A stretch of 12,501 bases of DNA, taken from NCBI GenBank assembly GCA_902783085.1, contig CACZPT010000003.1, forward strand, positions 1 through 12,501, read 5' to 3'. The translations under genes and the position numbers were made by a program. The DNA is from an uncultured Methanobrevibacter sp. Lineage in GTDB: Archaea; Methanobacteriota; Methanobacteria; Methanobacteriales; Methanobacteriaceae. The notes beneath the pieces were generated by a model. That model was not told where the DNA came from. It searched no databases and saw nothing but the letters and a program-made list of their open reading frames with translations. How positions within the stretch are numbered: the stretch's first letter is position 1; each line of letters begins with the position of its first letter. Below, piece after piece: positions 6,801-12,315 of this stretch.

Positions 6801-8857
6801 ATTATGCAAAAGTATATATCAATTTAATTAAATTATCAATTCAGGGCGAGATTGATTCATTTATAAATGCATTAAATGGTCAATATATTGCTCCTGGACC
6901 TGCGGGTGATGTTTTAGATATTAATTCACTTCCAACAGGAGGTAATTTCTTCCATGATCAATCTCAGGAACTTCCAACAGAGGAAGCTTATAAGTATGGA
7001 AGAATTTTAACATTACTTGCTTTAGATGGTCTGAGTGATGATGTTGAAAAATTGGTAATGGGTATTTGGTGTGTTGAAACTGCAAGAGATAACGGTGCAT
7101 TGTTGTCTGTTGTATTATATTTACTTGGAATGGAACCTGTATATTCATCTTCACCTAGTGCTGGCGGATATAAACAGGTTGATGTTGACGGTGAAAACGA
7201 TGAGCATGATGATAGTGAAGTCAGTCTTGGTGTAAAAACTAGAATCATACCTTCCTATATAAAGTTGGATAATTTGGTTCGACCTGATGGTTGGGCTAAA
7301 AAAAGAATTGATGTTACTGTAATTACAAGTGGTAACTTTAGAGATTTATACTCTACACAAGCTATTCTTTTAGATAACGCATTTAGAGTTGCATTAGCTA
7401 GATCTTATTTATATATTTTAAATAATAATGAATTAATGCAAAGTAAATGGGGTAAAGATATAGAAGAAGGTTTGGATCATGTTGTGGGAAGTGTTGATTA
7501 TTATGGAATTGGCTCAGAATCATTTGAAGAAAATAGTGTTGCTGAACATTGGGTTAATGACTTTATGTATTATAAAGAATTAGACTATAACAATACTTAT
7601 GCAGCTGAATACGCTATAACTCGTATTTTTGCACCACCAAATGGTGATTATGGTGCAGGAATAGCTAAATCTGTTTCTTTAAGTTGGACTTGGAATGATA
7701 CTGATGAATTATCTGAATTTTATTTAGGTCGTATGGGTAATATGTACTCTAAGTTCTATTGGGGTGAAACTAATCCATTAGTATTCTTAAGAGCATTAAA
7801 CAATACAGGTGATTTAATAGTTAGCCGTAATACAAATGTTTATGGTGTTTTGGATAATGATGATTTCTTTGATTATTGGGGAGGACTCTCAATGACAATG
7901 GCTTATGTTAATGGAAATTCTCCAAAAATGAATGTTTTAATGTATGGTAATAAAAATACACCTTACACAACTTCAATTGAAAAAGCTATTGCAAGTGAAA
8001 TCCTTACCAGATATTCAAATCCAGATTGGATAAAAGGAATGATGCAGGAAGGTTATAGTGGTGCAAGATATATTTCAAATAAGTTTTTAACCGATTTGCT
8101 TGGATGGTCTGTAACAAGACCAACTTCAGTTTCAAATTACATGTGGGATGATGCATATTCAATTTATTTCACAGATAGTTACGGACTTGGTGTTACAGAT
8201 TGGTTAACTACTGGAAATAATAATTATGCATTTATTTCTTCTGCAGGAACATTACTTACTGCAGCTTATGAAGGTTATTGGCAAACGGATTCATCTACAT
8301 TATCTAGTCTTGCTAATCAATGGGCACAGGCAGTAATTGAAAATGGTGTTGCATGTTGTGACTGTAGTTGTGGTAATATAGCTATGATGCAATGGGCAAT
8401 TAATTTTGTTAGTCCTGATTTACTAACGCAATTTGCAAATCAAATTTTCCAAGCTACACATAACAGTTTATTTAACCCGGTAAACTACGAAGATGGTCAA
8501 AGTTCCGAAGAATCTAATAGTCAGGGAAGTGAGAGTTCAAATCCTGATTCTGGAAATGGGGAATTTTTATCTAATTCTTCTTCAACATCTTCATCTGACA
8601 GTTCAACTTCAGGTTTACAAAATGGTCAAACTGCAGCAAATGTTGGAGTTTCATCTGATGTAGCTCCTAGTACTTCTGATGCGAGTGATTCACAGAATGT
8701 TGGAGAAGGCGGAAGAAGTTATGAAGTTAAAAAGTCTGTTTCAAGCAGCACAACAACAGAGAAATCAATGCCGATACAAATTATTTTATGTATAATTGTT
8801 TTAGTTGGAATTTTTGCTGTCGGATATTTCAGAAATAAAAGAAATGATGAATTTTAA
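3851..8857 (+). CDS. cobN: Cell-surface, membrane-anchored CobN/BchH-family (class I) chelatase homologue
   Basis: Large subunit homologue of cobaltochelatase (CobN) and Mg-chelatase (BchH), which bind a tetrapyrrole and insert or remove metal. I prefer ATG 3851 (1668 residues) over the in-frame ATG 3809, which lies upstream of the predicted transcription start. Residues 1-38 are a signal peptide (K/R-rich start, core MVFFLLLILLLVG, cleavage after GVFA). CobN landmarks follow in order: FRAV.SDYVSNEEWE; YYNYPPGKQNIG (from 485); WGDAPG then IPGLTFGNVFVAPEPQRG; GRHATHEWLPGK with H750, H753 and E754; GIQAKRRG; KRIDVTVITSGNFRD; and DDFFDYWGG. A Cys cluster CCDCSCG lies at 1502-1508. Residues about 1548-1639 are a Ser-rich linker and 1641-1661 a membrane helix, ending RNKRNDEF. 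The catalytic body should therefore be outside the cell, which is wrong for cobalamin synthesis with cytosolic CobS/CobT ATPases, and none are in the window. Uptake or demetallation of an external tetrapyrrole is my inference. Confidence 0.9.
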   Translation: MGVFTIIKSRNCINKFKKMVFFLLLILLLVGTINGVFAEDINTTDVIESNVDSSDVSVDQSPQISMLLISDDGGTNIFDSAANDVLSNYSNVNIQVRSSKQISSMDETELFNLVDGSDIVIANWLTTDADSVFTNLLIKYPNLSNKELFLILETSSSSQLKTFNLVKNSTIHYQKIFEGFDADFLNRYFTSTKRGQSYSDVFNYVTNGEASQVNPEFNKAVLYKNCNDRENQLNQILWALNLVGFSCSYNEPSFHASYEYGLYRERYMSLEEYMKLYFDSSRKYTIGLLESNMYVSSASLEPYYAIIESLESKGANVISVVAAGGSDNQLNVMIEYFTNAPDYKSFLENSSKYESYVDAIISMPAYGIGGTLFDKVTEFFETASVPIFRAVHSDYVSNEEWELSTTGLPGNRSDKWWHVAIGEAQGIIEATFVGGVTHEISQTTGAQHSGYKPHEVNIDLFGDRILSWIDLHYENNANKKISLVYYNYPPGKQNIGSSYLDSIISIYNLLLTLQSEGYDVGELPDNVSQLEDMIIKAGINVATWAPGELEKLANRSNVVLLPVSEYLEWFNNLQPISKLQVVEGPVAYIGELSRNAIKINYTSPMDERLSDWYGEITALLPDNYTSRAIPILQNIISSLKVYLKSGLESDYDVFLLYKQQWAELDVPGLNGWGDAPGSIMTVERNGTQYFVIPGLTFGNVFVAPEPQRGWEADSDALYHSTAVAPTHQYLAAYYYFQHYYSSAMVFVGRHATHEWLPGKEVLLSTTDYGSIIVGDVPQIYFYISDGLAEGIQAKRRGFAVMISHLTSPLAYTQLYGNLTVLANLINDYENALNQSSKDSIVSEIKYIVDTNNYLQSMGLSNQSFYSLPPDDLVSTVDSFIKSVQEILYTWGLHAIGQDWTDKDIGLAVSTALSQQFTYNGVTTSLYDEIAKIKFMKKYSELNSLERNIVMNLSCDVVISLIYYSSEEVSQVLGINSSSLIAAFDYAKVYINLIKLSIQGEIDSFINALNGQYIAPGPAGDVLDINSLPTGGNFFHDQSQELPTEEAYKYGRILTLLALDGLSDDVEKLVMGIWCVETARDNGALLSVVLYLLGMEPVYSSSPSAGGYKQVDVDGENDEHDDSEVSLGVKTRIIPSYIKLDNLVRPDGWAKKRIDVTVITSGNFRDLYSTQAILLDNAFRVALARSYLYILNNNELMQSKWGKDIEEGLDHVVGSVDYYGIGSESFEENSVAEHWVNDFMYYKELDYNNTYAAEYAITRIFAPPNGDYGAGIAKSVSLSWTWNDTDELSEFYLGRMGNMYSKFYWGETNPLVFLRALNNTGDLIVSRNTNVYGVLDNDDFFDYWGGLSMTMAYVNGNSPKMNVLMYGNKNTPYTTSIEKAIASEILTRYSNPDWIKGMMQEGYSGARYISNKFLTDLLGWSVTRPTSVSNYMWDDAYSIYFTDSYGLGVTDWLTTGNNNYAFISSAGTLLTAAYEGYWQTDSSTLSSLANQWAQAVIENGVACCDCSCGNIAMMQWAINFVSPDLLTQFANQIFQATHNSLFNPVNYEDGQSSEESNSQGSESSNPDSGNGEFLSNSSSTSSSDSSTSGLQNGQTAANVGVSSDVAPSTSDASDSQNVGEGGRSYEVKKSVSSSTTTEKSMPIQIILCIIVLVGIFAVGYFRNKRNDEF

Positions 8858-8865
8858 AAATTTGG

Positions 8866-8903
8866 ATAGATAACATGTGTTATCTATTTATTATTATTTT
8901 TTT
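8866..8903 (+). terminator. Hairpin plus T-rich terminator after the cobN-like gene
   Basis: ATAGATAAC (8866-8874) and GTTATCTAT (8879-8887) form a perfect 9-bp stem with an ATGT loop, followed by TTATTATTATTTTTTT. It separates the cobN-like gene from the next operon, which has its own TATA box. Confidence 0.75.
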
Positions 8904-8926
8904 AGAAAAAAAGATAAGTAAATCAA

Positions 8927-8934
8927 TTTATATA
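8927..8934 (+). promoter_or_regulatory. TATA box of the DUF2162-ExbB-DUF2149 operon
   Basis: TTTATATA, 60 bp before ATG 8994; transcription would start near 8956. GTGAGGA at 8980-8986 is the ribosome-binding site. No AGTAATACT box is present here, so this operon may not share the control seen for the two upstream genes. Confidence 0.5.
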
Positions 8935-8993
8935 GTACTGATGATAAATAATAATTTGTAATTGATTTTTATTAATTATGTGAGGATTTTAAT

Positions 8994-9704
8994 ATGGATA
9001 TTATGAGTGTTTTATGGCAATTTGGAATTCTTGCTGCTATACTTGTTTTTGGAACAAAAGTAGGTCTTGCATCTGGTTTTGCTAATTTGTCTAAAAAATT
9101 GTTAGCTATTATCTGTATAGGATATGGTGGTGGAGTTTTACTAATTTCTACTATTGCATCTTTCTATGCGGAAGAACTCACTCAAGTTATTTATACTTAT
9201 AATTCAGCTTTTTATATAATTATGGCTATAATAATGATTGTTGCCGGTATATTCACAATAAGAGAATGGAAGTTACATGATCACAATACCAGTAAAGCTA
9301 CTTCACTTGCAGTTATTGCACCTTGTCCATGTTGTTTTGGTTCAATTGTTGCAAGTGTTATAATTGTGGCTCCGACTATTGGTATTACTGCATTTAATTT
9401 AAGTTGGTTTGCTGCTGGAGCATTAGTTGCTGTTATAATTATCGCTTACTTTGCTTCAAATTTTGTTATTAGATTAACAAGTAAACCATACCCTATTATA
9501 CTGGGAAATTTCATGTTGCTTTTAGGTGCATATTTCTTACTTTCAGCAATTGTTATTCCAAATATTGCTGGAGCTTTATCTAAGCAGTTCGGTACTGTTG
9601 ATATGGGTTCTTCTGAAGCTATTATCGCAGTTGTAGTTGTTATAATTATGTTGGTTGTTATTGGAATATTTTTAAATAAAAAAAGTAAAAGTCTTTTAGA
9701 ATGA
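8994..9704 (+). CDS. Polytopic membrane protein, DUF2162 type (putative transporter) with intramembrane CPCC motif
   Basis: A 236-residue, very hydrophobic protein with about seven membrane helices (near residues 5-25, 36-58, 70-88, 102-125, 134-156, 168-188 and 208-228) and a basic C-terminal tail (NKKSKS). The outstanding motif is APCPCC (109-114) inside the fourth helix, with P110 preceding the cysteines; I recognise it as DUF2162, annotated as a predicted transporter in methanogens. Adjacent prolines and cysteines in a helix recall the CcdA/DsbD type of redox carrier, and would equally suit metal binding; neither is shown. First gene of a three-gene operon, with only 15 bp to the next gene. 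GTGAGGA upstream fits ATG 8994; a second ATG at 9003 is less likely because of spacing. Expected partner of the ExbB-like and DUF2149 proteins and, by neighbourhood, the CobN-like protein. Confidence 0.8.
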   Translation: MDIMSVLWQFGILAAILVFGTKVGLASGFANLSKKLLAIICIGYGGGVLLISTIASFYAEELTQVIYTYNSAFYIIMAIIMIVAGIFTIREWKLHDHNTSKATSLAVIAPCPCCFGSIVASVIIVAPTIGITAFNLSWFAAGALVAVIIIAYFASNFVIRLTSKPYPIILGNFMLLLGAYFLLSAIVIPNIAGALSKQFGTVDMGSSEAIIAVVVVIIMLVVIGIFLNKKSKSLLE

Positions 9705-9707
9705 ATT

Positions 9708-9714
9708 AGGTGAT
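9708..9714 (+). promoter_or_regulatory. Strong ribosome-binding site of the ExbB-like gene
   Basis: AGGTGAT is a full match to the archaeal anti-Shine-Dalgarno sequence, 5 bases before ATG 9720, and fixes the start of this gene. Confidence 0.7.
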
Positions 9715-9719
9715 ATAAA

Positions 9720-10364
9720 ATGAGTGCTATCCCTGGTGGAGAATTTTTAACAGGTTCTTTAGATGTTATTTCACAAAGTTTAACTATTCCTGTATTAGTT
9801 ATTTTATTAATAATTGTTATTATTTCAATTATCACATTAGGTGGAGCAATATCTGAATTTACTTCTAGAAAAAAAGTCCCTATTAGAATAATAAGGGATT
9901 TAATTTATGAAATTAATGCGGCAGTTTCTGTTGATCAATTAAAAAGCATAATCAATAATGCAAAAATACCTAAATCTCAAAAAAAGGTTTTAAGTGAAAT
10001 TGCAGATTCTGGAGCTTTAGATGAAACTTCAAGAGAAGCTTTAGCCCGTAAATTAGTTGAATTTGAAGAAGAAAAAATTGATAAAACTTTAGAAAGAACG
10101 GATATTATTACTAAAGTAGGTCCAACCTTAGGATTAATGGGTACTTTGATTCCTATGGGTCCGGGTCTTGCGGCATTGGGTGCTGGAGATATCAATACTC
10201 TTGCAAGTTCATTAACTGTTGCTTTTAATACAACTATTGTAGGTATTGGTTCTGGTGCTTTATGTTATGTAATTGGTAAAGTCAGATCAGGTTGGTATGA
10301 CCGTTATCTTTCTGATTTAGATGCATTATCAGATGCTGTTTTAGATTATATGAATAAACAGTGA
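9720..10364 (+). CDS. MotA/TolQ/ExbB-family proton channel protein
   Basis: A 214-residue protein with the ExbB/TolQ topology: one N-terminal helix (about 21-43), a charged cytoplasmic domain (about 48-128, rich in K and E), and a pair of helices (about 131-153 and 161-186) carrying the family signature. Visible signature elements are VGPTLGLMGTLIPM (133-146), which matches the G.APYVGLFGTVWG region of ExbB, and LASSLTVAFNTTIVGIGSG (161-179), matching the second pore helix. ExbB/TolQ pentamers surround a dimer of ExbD/TolR and convert proton flow into mechanical work. The next gene encodes a plausible ExbD-like partner. Archaea of this kind lack an outer membrane and TonB receptors, so the target of the work must differ; the surface CobN-like protein is the obvious candidate. 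The gene sits between the DUF2162 and DUF2149 genes in one operon. Confidence 0.88.
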   Translation: MSAIPGGEFLTGSLDVISQSLTIPVLVILLIIVIISIITLGGAISEFTSRKKVPIRIIRDLIYEINAAVSVDQLKSIINNAKIPKSQKKVLSEIADSGALDETSREALARKLVEFEEEKIDKTLERTDIITKVGPTLGLMGTLIPMGPGLAALGAGDINTLASSLTVAFNTTIVGIGSGALCYVIGKVRSGWYDRYLSDLDALSDAVLDYMNKQ

Positions 10365-10369
10365 TTACA

Positions 10370-10705
10370 ATGGTTAGAAAAAAACAAAGAAGACGATCTT
10401 CACGTGTTGAAGAAGACCCTATGGCTGGTACGGCTAACCTTGTAGATGCAATGCTTGTTATTGCTCTTGGATTTCTAATTTTTGTAGTAATAAGTTGGAA
10501 TATGCAAAGTATCGTGTTTTCAGATATGTCTCCTGAGGAAAGACAAAATGTTATGGAAACTATAAATCAGGTTTCGGAAGTTACTCAAGGTCAACAGTTA
10601 AATGAAACTCCGGACACGTCAAATAGCTCAGGTCAAGGATATACTGAAATGGGTAGGGTATATAAAGATCCTGCTACGGGTCGGCTGATAATGGTAGAGG
10701 GTTAG
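10370..10705 (+). CDS. DUF2149 protein, single-span ExbD/TolR-like partner of the ExbB-like channel
   Basis: A 111-residue protein: basic cytoplasmic start (VRKKQRRRSSR), the stretch EDPMAGTANLVDAMLV (15-30), one membrane helix (about 23-44) and an extracytoplasmic tail with an amphipathic segment (SPEERQNVMETINQVSE), a polar linker and the end YKDPATGRLIMVEG. I recognise the family as DUF2149. D26 lies at the start of the helix in VDAMLV, closely resembling IDVMLV of ExbD, where the aspartate is essential for proton-driven action; I infer the same role. Start choice: GTGAT at 10361-10365 works as the ribosome-binding site for ATG 10370. The GTG at 10361 would overlap the previous stop by 4 bases but has no ribosome-binding site. 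The tail is short for a classical ExbD periplasmic domain (about 65 residues). Confidence 0.82.
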   Translation: MVRKKQRRRSSRVEEDPMAGTANLVDAMLVIALGFLIFVVISWNMQSIVFSDMSPEERQNVMETINQVSEVTQGQQLNETPDTSNSSGQGYTEMGRVYKDPATGRLIMVEG

Positions 10706-10728
10706 TCCTCTACATCAATTCTTTTTTT
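10694..10728 (+). terminator. Hairpin plus T-run terminator of the three-gene operon
   Basis: GTAGAGG (10694-10700) and CCTCTAC (10707-10713) form a perfect 7-bp stem that starts inside the DUF2149 coding region and carries its TAG stop in the loop. TTTTTTT at 10722-10728 follows. Confidence 0.7.
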
Positions 10729-10735
10729 CATTAAT

Positions 10736-10743
10736 TTTATTAA
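10736..10743 (+). promoter_or_regulatory. Probable TATA box of the tfs gene
   Basis: TTTATTAA, identical to the cobN-like TATA box. Transcription from about 10766 would give a very short leader that just includes the AGGTG ribosome-binding site at 10768-10772. AT-rich context makes this only a moderate call. Confidence 0.4.
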
Positions 10744-10778
10744 CTACTTTTTTTAAAATTATTTTCTAGGTGTTTTAT

Positions 10779-11096
10779 ATGGAGTTTTGTCCTAATTGTG
10801 GTAAGATGTTAATACCTTCAAACGGTAAAATTAAATGTAGTTGTGGTTTTGAAAAGTCACTTTCAACTAAAGACTTAAACGAACAGTATAAATTTGAAGG
10901 TGAAAAAAACCCGCAAAAAAAGGTTATTGTAACTGACAATAATAATGTAGCTCTTCCAACAACAAGAATCACATGCTATAAATGTGGTGGGACAAAAGGG
11001 TATTGGTGGACAGTTCAAACAAGATCTGCTGATGAAGCACCAACTAATTTTGTTCGATGTGCTAAATGCGGAAATACTTGGAGAAGTTCAAATTAG
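10779..11096 (+). CDS. tfs: Transcription factor S (archaeal TFIIS-like transcript cleavage factor)
   Basis: A 105-residue protein of normal TFS length. The N-terminal zinc ribbon has MEFCPNCGKML with C4 and C7, and C20/C22 in KCSCGFE; the second pair is C-x-C rather than the usual C-x-x-C. A linker (about 24-60) leads to the C-terminal TFIIS ribbon: CYKCG (C66, C69), YWWTVQTRSADEAPT with the catalytic acidic pair D85-E86, and RCAKCGNTW (C94, C97). TFS enters the RNA polymerase secondary channel and triggers cleavage of backtracked RNA; the acidic pair needed for this is intact, so it should be active. ATG 10779 is chosen because AGGTG (10768-10772) is its ribosome-binding site; the in-frame GTG at 10770 is part of that site. 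A terminator separates it from the upstream operon, so it looks like an independent housekeeping gene. Confidence 0.93.
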   Translation: MEFCPNCGKMLIPSNGKIKCSCGFEKSLSTKDLNEQYKFEGEKNPQKKVIVTDNNNVALPTTRITCYKCGGTKGYWWTVQTRSADEAPTNFVRCAKCGNTWRSSN

Positions 11097-11116
11097 AACA
11101 CAAGCTTTCCTATTCA

Positions 11117-11165
11117 AATAATATCATTCAACACACTGCTATGAATAGTTTTTAATGATATTATT
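11117..11165 (+). repeat. 12-bp perfect inverted repeat downstream of tfs
   Basis: AATAATATCATT (11117-11128) and AATGATATTATT (11154-11165) are exact reverse complements separated by 25 bases. It may be a 3' mRNA structure or terminator of tfs (only a short T-run, at 11149-11153, lies inside the loop and none follows the stem). CTATTC (11110-11115) can also pair with GAATAG (11143-11148), which would cross the main stem. Confidence 0.5.
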
Positions 11166-11209
11166 GTAGGTAATTTCAAGAATTTATATGCTCATAAACA
11201 AGTCATAAT

Positions 11210-11237
11210 TTATTTATGTTATATATGACATAAATAA
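11210..11237 (+). promoter_or_regulatory. Palindrome around a TATA-like core upstream of the acyltransferase gene
   Basis: TTATTTATGT (11210-11219) and ACATAAATAA (11228-11237) form a perfect 10-bp dyad around TATATATG. The core can serve as TATA box for transcription near 11248, leaving a leader of about 27 nt to ATG 11275. A repressor bound to the dyad would block TBP. An overlapping shorter dyad, GTCATA (11202-11207) and TATGAC (11224-11229), is also present. An alternative TATA is TTTATATG at 11183-11190. Confidence 0.4.
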
Positions 11238-11274
11238 TAATGAATTTTTAAGAATAATATTTTAGGTTTTGTAT

Positions 11275-12315
11275 ATGAATTCAAAGAGATTAATATGGAT
11301 TGATGTGTTGAAGTTTTTAGCAATTTTTGGAATAATTGTTATACATGTATCTTCAGGTTTTTTATCCGACGAGTTTTTATTTTCATCTACCTGGTATCAG
11401 GCTGTTTGTATTAATTCTCTTTTTAGATTTTCAATTATTTTATTTATAATGGCATCAGGTTATTTAATTCTTAGAAAACAGCAGCCATTATCCGTAATTC
11501 CTAAAAGAATCAAAAGAGTTTTATTACCGTTTATCTTTTGGCTAATCGTATATGCAATAATTAAAATTATTTTTAAAGGCGCTTCAGGATCAAATGTTTC
11601 TGATTCATTTGTTTATATAGCTAATGGATTTTTAAATCCCACTATTGTTTCAATACAGTTCTGGTATGTCTATATGATTTTAGGATTGTATGTTTTATCA
11701 CCAATATTAAGTAAGTGGATTCAAAACGCTTCCATTAAAGAAATTGAATATTTTATCTGTATATGGGTGATATTTAGTCTTTTACAATTTTTCAATGTTG
11801 ATTCAATTTTAATTGATTATTTCAAATACTTTACAGGAGCAATAGGATACTTTATACTGGGCTATTATTTGGCAATTAAAAAATCTCCATTTTTACACAA
11901 TAGAAAAAATGGTGTTGTATTGTTCATTGTAGGAAGTTTAATTACTATTGTTGGAACCATATTATTATCATATTTAAGCGGTACCCAATCATTATTCTTC
12001 ATTAAACTAGGTGAAATTACTCCTGGAGCATGTTTACAAGCTATTGGATTATATATTATTGTCATAAATACTAACTTTGATAAATTATCCAACAGATTAA
12101 GGAATATCATTGAAAAAATAAGTATTGATAGTTATGGAATTTATTTAGCTAATGTTTTAGTTTTTAATTTCTTAGAATTAATTCATTTAGTTAATGGAAG
12201 CGGTTTTACAGCACTTAAATTAATATTTTATTCAATTGTTGTTTTAATTATATCATATATTTGTATTGAAATAATGGCCAGAATTCCATTTATAAATAAA
12301 TTTTCCGGAAAATAA
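11275..12315 (+). CDS. Integral-membrane acyltransferase, acyltransferase family 3 (surface glycan O-acyl/acetyltransferase type)
   Basis: A 346-residue protein with about ten membrane helices, the usual size for the family. The N-terminus has the family signature: WIDVLKFLAIFGIIVIHV with D10 and the essential-type histidine H24 at the outer end of helix 1. Further landmarks are F(I)MASGYLI (helix 2), the basic loop PKRIKRVLLP (76-85) followed by FIFW, and QFWYVYMILGLYVLSPIL (128-145), the conserved third block. Family members transfer acetyl or other acyl groups from the cytosol onto surface sugars or lipids (for example WecH/OafA types); the acceptor here is unknown. ATG 11275 is preferred over the upstream in-frame TTG 11269, with weak ribosome-binding sequence TTAGGT at 11262-11267. 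It has its own promoter region and appears unrelated in function to the chelatase block, though it also concerns the cell surface. Confidence 0.87.
   Translation: MNSKRLIWIDVLKFLAIFGIIVIHVSSGFLSDEFLFSSTWYQAVCINSLFRFSIILFIMASGYLILRKQQPLSVIPKRIKRVLLPFIFWLIVYAIIKIIFKGASGSNVSDSFVYIANGFLNPTIVSIQFWYVYMILGLYVLSPILSKWIQNASIKEIEYFICIWVIFSLLQFFNVDSILIDYFKYFTGAIGYFILGYYLAIKKSPFLHNRKNGVVLFIVGSLITIVGTILLSYLSGTQSLFFIKLGEITPGACLQAIGLYIIVINTNFDKLSNRLRNIIEKISIDSYGIYLANVLVFNFLELIHLVNGSGFTALKLIFYSIVVLIISYICIEIMARIPFINKFSGK

Noticed and set aside
8866..8993. AGTAATACT-type control of the DUF2162 operon
   Set aside because: Only AAGTAAATC is seen near the TATA box, which does not match the box or its spacing.
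10361..10369. GTG 10361 as the DUF2149 start (4-base overlap with the ExbB-like stop)
   Set aside because: No ribosome-binding site precedes it, while GTGAT here is well placed as the ribosome-binding site for ATG 10370.
10770..10778. GTG 10770 as the tfs start
   Set aside because: The GTG is part of AGGTG, the ribosome-binding site for ATG 10779, and MEFCP is the usual TFS N-terminus.
11269..11274. TTG 11269 as the acyltransferase start
   Set aside because: ATG 11275 is better spaced from TTAGGT and gives the normal N-terminus.
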